A stretch of 64,000 nucleotides of DNA, from assembly GCF_004135585.1 (NCBI RefSeq), contig NZ_CP035501.1, forward strand, positions 4,101,501 to 4,165,500, read 5' to 3'. Shown here one piece after another: positions 1 through 8,300 of this stretch. Made by a program: the position numbers and the translations under genes. Under the pieces are notes generated by a model. It had not been told where the DNA came from. It saw only the letters and a list, made by a program, of their open reading frames with translations, and made no database searches. This DNA comes from Sphingosinicella sp. BN140058. Its GTDB lineage: Bacteria; Pseudomonadota; Alphaproteobacteria; Sphingomonadales; Sphingomonadaceae. Position 1 is the first letter of the stretch; each line of letters opens with the position of its first letter.

Positions 1-45
1 CGTGGTCGGCGCCGGCATCGGCTTTTTCACGGCCAAGCGCCGCTG
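1..45 (+). CDS. C-terminal end of a truncated gene
   Basis: The window opens inside a plus-strand reading frame. Frame 2 reads VVGAGIGFFTAKRR and stops with TGA at 43-45. The short hydrophobic, glycine-containing stretch followed by basic residues looks like the end of a small membrane protein, such as a DUF883-type tail. Fourteen residues are too few to name a family. Confidence 0.45.
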
Positions 46-231
46 ACGCGATCGTCCTGGCGCATCGAACCTGGCATTGCGCGCGTCTCATTCCTTTAAG
101 CTTGTCTCCGTCTGGCTGCGACGAAGGTGCAAAACGGTGCAGGCGAAGCCGCGAAGGAGCGATAAGCCGGATCGAGATGGAAGTCTGCCGCAGGATCGGG
201 TTGGTCGCGTTCGTTCCCGGCCGCTCGCAGC

Positions 232-384
232 GGCGGCGCTTGCCCTTTGCGCCGCGCTTTTCCGCACGGAGATCCCGGCCCTCGCCGGGATGACGAGTGT
301 GGGAGGTGTGCGGCGTTTCTGGCGTTCGGCCGCGGGGCGGCGCTTGCCCTCCGCGCAGCGCCTTCCCGAACGGAGATCCCGGCC
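232..384. repeat. Tandem pair of 49-nt degenerate direct repeats with REP-like hairpin
   Basis: Positions 232-280 and 336-384 are two 49-nt copies that differ at only about seven positions. Both end in the same GGAGATCCCGGCC block. In the first copy that block starts a short palindrome (268-295, GGAGATCCCGGCC then CCGGGATGACG). This palindrome resembles the inverted REP-like pair at 18748-18827. The rest of the 46-445 gap shows no convincing gene; the frames there lack ribosome binding sites. Confidence 0.6.
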
Positions 385-445
385 TTCGGCGCGCTGACGG
401 GTTAGGAACGCCCCGGTATGTCCGCCGGCGCGATCTTGCGGCGGA

Positions 446-1552
446 TCAAAGCCTGATCGTTCCGCCGCCGGCCGCCGAGCGGTAGATGGCGTCGACGATG
501 CGCATGTCCTGGAGGCCCATCTCGCCGGAGATGAGCGGCTGCCGATCGTTGAGAATGCATTCGGCCATGTGATCGAGCTGGCCAACGAACTGGTTGACCG
601 CTGGGCCGGGAGGCGGGGTGAGCTGTTCCTTGCGGCCGTCCCGGGTGAGGCTCAGCGTCTGGCCTTCATAAGGCGTTGCCGGCTCGAGCTCGATCCGGCC
701 CTTGTCGCCGGTCAGGCGGACGAAATTGTGGTTGGAGCTGTAGGACGACATGCCGTGGTTGATCGCGCCCGACGGGAATTCGAGCGTCCAGGCGCTCAGA
801 TCCTCGACCTCGGCAAAGCGCGGGTCCTTGCGATCGGTGGTGCTGCGCGCGGTGACCGCGACCGGCTCCTCGCCGGTGAGATAGCGGGCCGCCTGGACGG
901 AGTAGACGCCCATGTCCATCAGCGAACCGCCGCCGGCGAGCGCCTTCTTAAGGCGCCACTTGGTCGGATCGCCCTGGACGAAGCCGTGTTCGGCGAGCAG
1001 GTAGCGCGGGCGGCCGATCGCGCCGTCTCGGACCAGCCTGATCGCGTGGAGATTGTGCGGCTGGAAATGGCTGCGATAGCCGACCGCCAGCTTCTTGCCT
1101 GCCTTGCTGCAGGCGGCGATCATCGCCTCGGCCTCGGCGACGCTGACCGACATCGGCTTTTCGGTGACGACATGCTTGCCCGCCTGCGCCGCCCGGATGG
1201 TATATTCGGCGTGCATGCTGTTGGGCAGGATGACGTAGACAACATCGACGTCGGGATTGTCGCGGATCCGATCGAACGTCTGGTAGCTGTACAGCGAGCG
1301 TTCCGGGACGTCGTACTGGGCGGCAAGAGTTCGTGCCTTGGCAGGGTCGCCGCTGACCAGAGCGGCGAGGCGGCTGAAGCGGCAATTGGCGAATTGCGGC
1401 ATGATGATCCGGGTGGCGTAATAGCCGAGGCCGACGATCGCATAGCCGATCTTGCGCGCGGGCGGCTCGGCGGCGCGGCAGGCGCCGGCGCTCGCCGCGG
1501 CGGCAAGCCCGCTGAGCCCGATCAGAAGGTCGCGCCTGTCCAGATCCGCCAT
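446..1552 (-). CDS. Gfo/Idh/MocA-family NAD(P)-dependent oxidoreductase, exported
   Basis: This 368-residue protein belongs to the Gfo/Idh/MocA family, which oxidises or reduces sugars and related polyols with NAD(P). A twin-arginine-like leader (DRRDLLIGLSGLAAAA) followed by a small-residue region suggests Tat export, as in glucose-fructose oxidoreductase. The Rossmann motif IVGLGYYA follows the leader. The family's EKPMS motif sits near residue 140, and a C-terminal substrate domain with the typical GGGSLMDMGVY segment comes after it. I chose the ATG at 1552 because GGGAGA lies just upstream and the signal begins there; the frame runs open further upstream without one. The sugar substrate cannot be told. 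It stands alone. Confidence 0.85.
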   Translation of the reverse strand: MADLDRRDLLIGLSGLAAAASAGACRAAEPPARKIGYAIVGLGYYATRIIMPQFANCRFSRLAALVSGDPAKARTLAAQYDVPERSLYSYQTFDRIRDNPDVDVVYVILPNSMHAEYTIRAAQAGKHVVTEKPMSVSVAEAEAMIAACSKAGKKLAVGYRSHFQPHNLHAIRLVRDGAIGRPRYLLAEHGFVQGDPTKWRLKKALAGGGSLMDMGVYSVQAARYLTGEEPVAVTARSTTDRKDPRFAEVEDLSAWTLEFPSGAINHGMSSYSSNHNFVRLTGDKGRIELEPATPYEGQTLSLTRDGRKEQLTPPPGPAVNQFVGQLDHMAECILNDRQPLISGEMGLQDMRIVDAIYRSAAGGGTIRL

Positions 1553-1697
1553 ACACTCTCCCTTCGCGTTGCCCCGGGCATAAAGGAGCAGGCGCGGCGG
1601 CGCCAGCCGGCCGATGGTCGGGGTTCCCAAGTGCCCGCCCGGGGAGCGGCACGCGCGCTGCGCTCGGGCGTTGGCCCGGGCTGGATGGAGGTTGGCG

Positions 1698-1958
1698 ATG
1701 AGCAAGAAGAGCAAGGGGGATGTCGCAGGGAGCGACGCCGGGGAGACGGGCGGGGTGCCCGCGATGGCAGCCGCCGGGCCGCCGCCGCTGCCGCGCCTGC
1801 TGGCGGCGCGGGAGAGCGCCGAAGTGGAGGCGCGGATCGGCGGCTTCGGCTTTCACGCACGGGCCGAGATCAGCCCCGCCGGACTGTTGGCGATCGGCGG
1901 GCTGGTCGGTACGATTCTGCTGTCGACGGCAGTCGTGGTGCGCGCCGCGCGGCGGTGA
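1698..1958 (+). CDS. Small membrane protein of unknown function
   Basis: This 86-residue product has a polar, alanine- and glycine-rich N-terminal half and one C-terminal membrane helix (LLAIGGLVGTILLSTAVVV) followed by a basic tail. That layout suggests a single-pass protein with the bulk in the cytoplasm or periplasm. The start at 1698 is set by GGAGG at 1687-1691. I do not recognise the family. It is divergent from the oxidoreductase, so the short gap between them should hold both promoters. Function unknown; coding status rests on the ribosome binding site and the sensible topology. Confidence 0.6.
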   Translation: MSKKSKGDVAGSDAGETGGVPAMAAAGPPPLPRLLAARESAEVEARIGGFGFHARAEISPAGLLAIGGLVGTILLSTAVVVRAARR

Positions 1959-2078
1959 GCGCTCTCGCGCCGTTGCCGTTCCTGGATTCGCGCGGACGAT
2001 TGGGCTGCTTGGTCTCCGGGCCAAGCGAGGGGCCCCTTATGTCGCAGGCCTTTGTTCGAGCTTCCTCAGCGAAGGGAA

Positions 2079-2105
2079 GGGCTTCGACAGGCTCAGCCTG
2101 AACGG
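2079..2105. repeat. Dispersed intergenic repeat, copy 1
   Basis: The core CTTCGACAGGCTCAGCC followed by TGAACGG recurs at 5037-5063, inverted at 5109-5135, and at 50594-50620. This is a REP-like family. It lies in the 1959-2269 gap, which otherwise holds no gene. Confidence 0.75.
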
Positions 2106-2188
2106 GTGGGGGAGGGGGATCGGGTTCGTTCCCGCGACGCGCGGGGGATGTTGGTGCGCGTGTCTAGGGACCAGCCCCGCCGACACAA

Positions 2189-2217
2189 TTGAAACACTTC
2201 TCCGCAGGCGGCGACAT
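2189..2217 (+). promoter_or_regulatory. Promoter-like motif TTGAAA-N17-CGACAT upstream of small exported protein
   Basis: TTGAAA (2189-2194) and CGACAT (2212-2217) are separated by 17 nt, and the second box ends about 50 nt before the ATG at 2270. The same two boxes with the same spacing occur at 3959-3987 before another tiny exported protein. The pattern resembles a heat-shock-type (RpoH) promoter of alphaproteobacteria, but that assignment is inference. Confidence 0.45.
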
Positions 2218-2269
2218 AGAGCGGTGACACGCCGGGGCGAGATTGCTTCTCATAGCAAGGAGCAACGCC

Positions 2270-2446
2270 ATGAAGTCCGCTTTTGCCGGTTTCGCGCTCA
2301 CCGCAGCTTTGCTGCTGGTGCATGCGAGCTTCCTTCCGACCGCGGGGCCGACGGCCGATGGCCGTTACGACGGCGGCATCGCCGAACGGCACAGCCACGA
2401 GGACAAGGCGGCGGTGGAACAGGAGCTCGGTCTTGTCGGCGCCTGA
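2270..2446 (+). CDS. Tiny exported protein
   Basis: This 58-residue protein starts at an ATG preceded by AAGGAG (2257-2262). Residues 1-25 form a plausible Sec signal (MKSAFAGFALTAALLLVHA). The mature part is about 35 residues, charged, with a His-rich spot (ERHSHEDK) and no cysteines. I do not recognise it. Its promoter region shares the TTGAAA-N17-CGACAT arrangement with the small exported gene at 4054, which suggests a common regulator. It is too short for a fold prediction; a periplasmic stress-related role is only a guess from the promoter. Confidence 0.6.
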   Translation: MKSAFAGFALTAALLLVHASFLPTAGPTADGRYDGGIAERHSHEDKAAVEQELGLVGA

Positions 2447-2602
2447 GCGGCAGACGCTCTGGATCCCTGCGCTGTGGGCGCACGGAGCCGATTGGCCTCA
2501 GGCGCCCTTGCCCTGGTCGCAGCCGGGGGCGGGCACAGGATCCGAAAGCGGCGACGCGCCGCTGGGCGACAGCGACGACGATATTCAGATGGGAGAAGGG
2601 TA

Positions 2603-2827
2603 ATGGCAAGTAGCGTAAATCTGGGCGAGCAGCTCGAAAATTTCATCACCGATGCAGTCAAGAACGGCCGCTACGGCTCCCGCAGCGAAGTGCTTCGCGA
2701 AGGCGTTCGATTGGTCCAGGAGCGTGAGGCCCGCTGGGCCCGCTACGAAGCCGAGATCGACGGTGCGGCCGAGCCGACCAACGGCGCCCGCATCCCCGCG
2801 ACCAACGGCCGCGTCTGGATTTCCTGA
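2603..2827 (+). CDS. ParD-like ribbon-helix-helix antitoxin without visible toxin
   Basis: The 74-residue protein matches the N-terminal pattern of ParD/CopG antitoxins. A short strand region (SSVNLGEQLENFI) leads into a helix-turn-helix-like segment with the ParD hallmark GRYGSRSEVLREGVRL. ParD dimers bind their own promoter and neutralise a ParE toxin. The start at 2603 follows GGGAGAAGGG. The usual overlapping parE is not seen: the 330 nt downstream hold no ParE-like frame, and the next gene is a permease. The C-terminus (EPTNGARIPATNGRVWIS) is not the usual toxin-wrapping tail. It may be a solo or repurposed regulator. Confidence 0.75.
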   Translation: MASSVNLGEQLENFITDAVKNGRYGSRSEVLREGVRLVQEREARWARYEAEIDGAAEPTNGARIPATNGRVWIS

Positions 2828-3156
2828 ACCCCGGGGGGTCGGGGACACCGGTCCGCCGTCCGGCGGCCGAGCGCGACCGATGATCCAGCCTTGGCGGCTG
2901 GGCGACGGGCCGGTGTCAAAAGCCCCAAAGCTGCCCCGCAGTGCCCCTGAAACAGGCGCTGCGACGTTCGAGCCCGGCCCTTCGTCCCCGAGGGTCCGGG
3001 CTCGTTCCGTTCGTGAAGGCACTGCCTTGGTCGGGCGTGGAGGGGGAAGCGCGCCCATATCGCGCAACGGCGGGTCGGGGCTGCGTCGGACCCCGCGCAT
3101 CATGTGTGCGGGAAATGGCGGGTGGTTCATCCGGCGCGATGGTCTAGGGCGGTGCG
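2828..3156. other. 329-nt intergenic stretch with two inverted repeats
   Basis: No gene is evident here. Two inverted repeats stand out: GACACCGG at 2844-2851 with CCGGTGTC at 2910-2917, and CGAGCCCGG at 2969-2977 with CCGGGCTCG at 2996-3004. The first may terminate the antitoxin transcript. The second forms a 9-bp stem with an 18-nt loop. Confidence 0.5.
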
Positions 3157-3945
3157 ATGCATCTAGGCCCCGATCTCGTCGCCTTTCTGATGGCGGCTGC
3201 CTTCGTCGCCGGCTTCATCGACGCGGTCGCCGGCGGCGGCGGGCTGATCACGCTGCCGGCGCTGCTCGCTTCGGGCGTGCCGCCGCTTGCGGCGCTCGCC
3301 ACCAACAAGCTGCAGAGCAGTTTCGGAACGGCGACCGCCTTCTTCACCTTCGCCCGCGCCGGCCATGTCGATCTGCGCCGGTTCGCGGTGCCGACGGCGG
3401 CATCGTTCGGTGGCGCGGCGCTCGGCGCGTTCACCGTGCAGCGGGTCGATCCGTCCTTCCTCGCCGGGTTCATTCCGCTGCTGCTGATCGCGATGGCGAT
3501 CTACTTCCTGATCGGCCCCAGGATGCGCGAGGAGGATCGGCATACCCATATCGGCGCGGTGGGCCTGTTCCTCTTCTGCGCCGGTATCGGCTTCTACGAC
3601 GGCTTCTTCGGGCCGGGGACCGGATCCTTTTTCACCACGATGCTGGTCGCTTTGGCCGGACTCGGCGTCGTCCGCGCCGTCGCCCACACCAAGTTGTTGA
3701 ATCTCGCAAGCAATCTCGCGGCCCTGCTGGCGATGATCATCGGCGGCCATGTGCTGTGGCTGCTCGGCCTGGCGATGGCGGCGGCAAGCATCGCCGGCGG
3801 CAAGGTTGGCGCCCATGCGGCGATGCGCTTCGGCGGCCGCGCGGTGCGGCCGTTGCTGGTACTGATGTGCCTGGCGCTGACCGTGAAGCTGCTCGCCGAC
3901 CCCGCCAATCCTCTGCGAAATGCGCTGGGCAGCTGGCTGCGCTGA
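3157..3945 (+). CDS. TSUP (TauE/SafE/YfcA) family membrane permease
   Basis: This 262-residue integral membrane protein has the family hallmark of two related halves of about four helices. Each half begins with a glycine- and proline-rich signature: FIDAVAGGGGLITLPAL near residue 20 and FYDGFFGPGTGSFFTT near residue 145. TSUP proteins export or import sulfite, sulfoacetate and other organic anions across the inner membrane. YfcA-type members with the GGGGLITLPAL motif and a following NK..SSFGT segment are common in proteobacteria. The start follows AGGGCGG. No sulfur-metabolism neighbours are present, so the substrate is unknown. Confidence 0.88.
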   Translation: MHLGPDLVAFLMAAAFVAGFIDAVAGGGGLITLPALLASGVPPLAALATNKLQSSFGTATAFFTFARAGHVDLRRFAVPTAASFGGAALGAFTVQRVDPSFLAGFIPLLLIAMAIYFLIGPRMREEDRHTHIGAVGLFLFCAGIGFYDGFFGPGTGSFFTTMLVALAGLGVVRAVAHTKLLNLASNLAALLAMIIGGHVLWLLGLAMAAASIAGGKVGAHAAMRFGGRAVRPLLVLMCLALTVKLLADPANPLRNALGSWLR

Positions 3946-3958
3946 CCAACTGAAACAT

Positions 3959-3987
3959 TTGAAACCATTTCGCCCGCCCCGCGACAT
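3959..3987 (+). promoter_or_regulatory. Second TTGAAA-N17-CGACAT promoter-like motif
   Basis: TTGAAA at 3959-3964 and CGACAT at 3982-3987 have the same 17-nt spacing as the motif at 2189-2217. A further TGAAAC lies just upstream at 3951. The motif ends about 66 nt before the ATG at 4054 and begins right after the permease stop, so the small gene has its own promoter. Confidence 0.45.
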
Positions 3988-4053
3988 GCGGTTGCCGCGG
4001 AGGACGCCTATTCCGGCTTCATACAGGGACAGAGACGTTCCGGAGCCAAGGAA

Positions 4054-4239
4054 ATGCAGATGATCCGTTTCTTCACCGCCTTCACGCTCGCCGCGCTGGC
4101 GACCGCGATCGGGCTCGACGCGGGGGCGTCGCCGCAGCCGGCGCCGCGCAGCGTCACCGCGGCGCAGATCGAGGCGGCGGTCGACGCGGCGCAGGCGCAG
4201 GCCAATCTGACCGCCGAGGGCCGCGTTCGCCGGGATTAA
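4054..4239 (+). CDS. Tiny exported protein
   Basis: This 61-residue protein has an N-terminal signal (MIRFFTAFTLAALATAIG) and a mature part of about 40 residues. The mature part is Ala-, Gln- and Glu-rich and likely helical (TAAQIEAAVDAAQAQANL). CCAAGGA lies upstream of the ATG. No family is recognised. The upstream TTGAAA-N17-CGACAT motif is shared with the gene at 2270, though the two proteins do not look homologous. Its stop codon overlaps the stop of the convergent DUF72 gene by 4 nt. Confidence 0.6.
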   Translation: MQMIRFFTAFTLAALATAIGLDAGASPQPAPRSVTAAQIEAAVDAAQAQANLTAEGRVRRD

Positions 4240-4952
4240 TAGAGCCGCGCCGCGAGATCGAGCGCGTCGCCAGTGGCCGCCGACGACGCGGTGTTGTCGA
4301 ACATGCACCAGCGCTCAGCAGCCGCGACGTTTCGGATCCGAGCGGCATAATCCGTGATCCGCTCGGTGCCGTAGGCCGACCGGTACATGACGGGCGAGCC
4401 GTGCAGCCGCCAGTAAGCCAGGCCCGGCCAGCCGCCCGGCACCGCAGCGGCGGGAACGATCGCCGGATCCGCCGCCGCCCGGGGGACGCCGAGGCGGACC
4501 AGCAAGGACCCGGCCTCATCCTCGAACCAGCTCGGATGGCGTGGTTCGCAGACGATGCGGGCCATTGTGTAGGACCCAAGCATGGCCAGGAAGTCCTCTG
4601 CCGGTGCGGCATCGAAGGCGAGCTTGGGCGGCAGCTGCAGCAGCAGGATCGCAAGCTTGTCGCCGAGACCGGCCGATTCCTCCAGGAAGCGCGCGACCAG
4701 ATGCTCGCAGCCGACCAACTTCTGTTGGTGGCTGATCGTCTTGGGGAGCTTGGCCGCAAAGCGGAAGTCGGTCGGCACGCTTTCCGCCCAGCGCGCCCAG
4801 GTGGAGGCGCGGTGCGGGCGATGGAAGGAGGAATTGATCTCGGCGCCGCGGAAACGGGCGGCGTAGCGTTCGAGGGAGGAGCCTTCCGGCGGGAAGCGCT
4901 CCGCGACGCTTCGGGGGAGGCTCCAGCCCGCGGTGCCGATGATCGTGGTCAT
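4236..4952 (-). CDS. DUF72 (YecE-like) family protein
   Basis: The 238-residue protein begins IIGTAGWSLP, the DUF72 signature. It continues with ..YAARFRGAEINSSFHRPHRASTWARWAESVP..FRFAAKLPKTISH, the conserved core of this TIM-barrel-like family. Biochemical function is not established; structural resemblance to TIM-barrel endonucleases has been noted for the family. I chose ATG 4952 because the conserved strand begins immediately. The upstream frame only reads through repeats at 5037-5135 and has no ribosome binding site. It converges on the small exported gene at 4054. Confidence 0.88.
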   Translation of the reverse strand: MTTIIGTAGWSLPRSVAERFPPEGSSLERYAARFRGAEINSSFHRPHRASTWARWAESVPTDFRFAAKLPKTISHQQKLVGCEHLVARFLEESAGLGDKLAILLLQLPPKLAFDAAPAEDFLAMLGSYTMARIVCEPRHPSWFEDEAGSLLVRLGVPRAAADPAIVPAAAVPGGWPGLAYWRLHGSPVMYRSAYGTERITDYAARIRNVAAAERWCMFDNTASSAATGDALDLAARLY

Positions 4953-5036
4953 GGTCGACGAACGCGACGACGGGTGAGAGGATGCAAGAGCGAAGGGCAT
5001 GGGTTGCGGGACGACTTCATCAAAGGAAGAAGAAGA

Positions 5037-5135
5037 GGGCTTCGACACGCTCAGCCCGAACGGTTGGGACCATGCTCCTCTATGTAGGTCCGCAACCGCC
5101 ATCCACTTCCGTTCGGGCTGAGCCTGTCGAAGCCC
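5037..5135. repeat. Inverted pair of the dispersed repeat, copies 2 and 3
   Basis: The copies at 5037-5063 and 5109-5135 face each other, separated by 45 nt, so the pair can form a long hairpin. Each has the CTTCGACANGCTCAGCC core. The pair sits in the 4953-5381 gap, which otherwise has no gene but should carry the promoters for the flanking divergent genes. Paired opposite copies are typical of REP doublets. Confidence 0.8.
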
Positions 5136-5381
5136 CCTCCTGGCTTCAGCAACAACAGAAAGATGGCTTGGCTCGCCTTCGCAGCCGCTCACGATGAGCC
5201 TTGGCCCGAACCGCTCGAGGGTATTCCGCTTGGCCCGGCACGAATTCCTGACATGCGTGTGTCACAAGTCGGTGATACTACGTAATCGGCTGATTCTCAT
5301 CGGCTTCTTGTCCCGACGGACCAAGGATAAGCCGCAAGCGCACCGGGTGCTGCGGAGCAAAAACATAGTGAGGGGATGGCA

Positions 5382-8300
5382 ATGGCCGGCGTGTGGATCA
5401 ACGAATTTCACTACGACAATGCGGGCGCCGATACCGGCGAGTTCATCGAGATCGCTGCGGCCGCAGGCACCAGTCTGACCGGCTGGAGCCTGGTGCTCTA
5501 CAATGGCGCGAACGGACAGAGCTACAATACGCGCAGCCTCACCGGCACGATCCCGAACCAGCAGAACGGCTTCGGCACGCTGAGCTTTCCCTATCCCGCC
5601 GACGGCATTCAGAATGGCGCGCCCGATGCGATCGCCTTGGTCAACCCGGACGGAATGGTCGTCGAGTTCCTCAGCTATGAGGGCAGCTTCACCGCCGCCA
5701 ATGGCCCCGCCGCCGGGATGACCAGCGTCTCGGTCGGCGTGCTGGAGCCGGGCACTGCCAGCGGCACCGCGATCGGCCGGGTCGGCACCGGCGACGACAG
5801 CACGGACTTCAGCTGGGCGGTGATCGCCGACGACACGCCCGGCGGCGTCAATGCCGGCCAGAGCTTTTCCGGCACCGTGATCGATACGCCCGGCGCCTTC
5901 TCGATTGCCGATGCCAGCGCCGTCGAAGGCGACGGCGCCGCCGTGCCGATCAGCTTCACCATCAGCCGCGGCACCGACAGCAACGTCGCCGCGTCGGTCG
6001 ACTATGTCGTGACCCTACCTGGCGGCGCCGGCGGTGCCGACGCTGCGGACTTCGTGTCGCCGGTGCTGAGCGGCACGGTGAGCTTCGCCGCCAACGAATT
6101 TTCCAAGACGATCACGCTGCAAGTCGCCGGCGACGCCGCCAACGAAGCGGACGAGACGTTCGCCGTCACCCTGTCCAATCCAGGCAACGGCGCGACCGTC
6201 GCCGACGGCAGCGCGGTGGGCACGATCGTCAACGACGATGCGGTGACCGTGACGGGAACGCCGTTCGTCAACGAGATCCATTACGACAATGCCGGCACCG
6301 ATAGCGGCGAGGCGATCGAGATTGCGGCCCCGGCGGGCACCAACCTCGCCGGCTGGTCGCTGGTCCTCTACAGCGTCAGTTCCGGCGCGACCACCGGCAC
6401 CGTCTACAACACCATCGCGCTCGGCGGCATCGTCGGCGACCAGGATGACGGCTACGGCACGCTCCAGTTCGCGGTCACCGGCCTGCAGAACGGGGCGCAG
6501 GACGGTTTCGCTTTGGTCGATCCCGCCGGCCAGGTCGTCCAGTTCCTCAGCTACGAGGGCGCGTTCGTCGCCGCCAACGGCGCCGCCGCCGGCCTGACCT
6601 CGACCGATATCGGCGTCGCCGAGGATTCGGGCACCGCCGCCGGCCTGTCGCTGCAGCTGACCGGCACCGGCGCCAGCGCCGCCGATTTCAGCTGGACCGG
6701 CGCGAGCGCGGCCAGCTTCGGAAGCGTCAATGCCGGGCAGGACTTCGTCGGCGCGAATGCCACCGGCCTGATCAGGGTCGGCGATGCGCACGTGATCGAA
6801 GGCGACGGCGGCGTCCAGCAGCTGGTCTTCACCGTCACCCGCGCCGGCGGGCTCGGCCAGCAGGCGAGCGTCGATTGGGTATTGAGCCTGAACGGCAGCG
6901 CCGGCACCGGCGATCTCGGCGCCGGCCAGCCGCTGTCCGGCGCGATCGCGTTCGCGCCCGGCGTCTCGTCGGTGCAGATCGCGGTCGCGGTCGCCGGCGA
7001 CACGATCGGCGAGGCCAATGAGACGTTCGAGCTGCTGCTGGTCAACCCGGCCGGCAATATCGCGATCAGCGACGGGGCGGCGACCGGCACCATCGTCAAC
7101 GACGATCCGACCGCCTTGCGCATCTACCAGATCCAGGGGGAAAGCCACCAATCCGCCTATGTCGGCCAGCCGGTGATCACCGGCGGCATCGTCACCGGGG
7201 TGCTCGCCAACGGCTTCTTCCTGCAGGACGCGACCGGCGACGGCAATGCCCGCACCTCCGACGCCCTGTTCGTCTTCACCGGCGGCGCGCCGAGCGTGGT
7301 CGCCGGCGATGCGATCGAGGTCCGCGGCACCGTCGCCGAAAATCTGCCTGGGAGCGACCCGACCAACCTCAGCACCACGCAGCTGACCGCGACCCACGTG
7401 ACCGTCCAATCGAGCGGCAATGCGCTGCCCCAAGCGGTGCTGATCGGCGAGAGCGGCCTCCGCCCGCCGACCGAGATCATCGATGACGACGGCCTTTCCA
7501 GCTACGATCCGGCGACCGACGGTATCGACTTTTACGAGTCTCTGGAAGGCATGCGGGTTACGATCGAGGCGCCGTTGGTGGTCGCGCCGAGCAACAGCTT
7601 CGGCGAGACCTGGGTGGTCGCCTCGGGCGGGGACGGCGCGACCGGGGTCAACGACCGCGGCGGTATCACCATCTCGGACGGCGACTATAATCCGGAGAAG
7701 ATCCAGATCGACGCGACAACGGCGCTGTTCGCCGGCTACACGGCCGACCACAGCCAGGGTGACCGTCTCGCCGACGTCACCGGCATCCTTTCATACGGCT
7801 TCGCCAGCTACGAAGTGCTGGTCAGCGAAGCCGTGACGGTGACAGAGGACGTGACGCTCGCGCCCGAGGGGCCGACGGCCCTGATCGGCGACGACGACCA
7901 CCTGACCGTCGCCAGCTACAATGTCGAGAATCTGGACGTCGGCGACGGCGCGGCCAAGTTCGATCTCCTTGCCGACAACATCGTCTACAGCCTGCAGGCG
8001 CCTGACATCATCGCGCTTCAGGAGATCCAGGATGCCGACGGCCCCGGCAGCGGCGGCGACCTGTCCGGCCAGGTGACGGCGCAGGCGCTGATCGACGCCA
8101 TCAAGGCGGCGGGCGGACCCGATTACGTCTATGTCGAAATCGCGCCGGCGACGGCGGGCTCGAGCGGCGGCGAACCGGGCGGCAACATCCGCAGCGGCTA
8201 CCTCTACAACGCCGACCGTGTCTCCTATGTCGAGGGCAGCGCGGTTCTGCTCGGCGACTCCGCCTTCAACGGCACCCGCAAGCCGCTGGTCAGCGATTTC

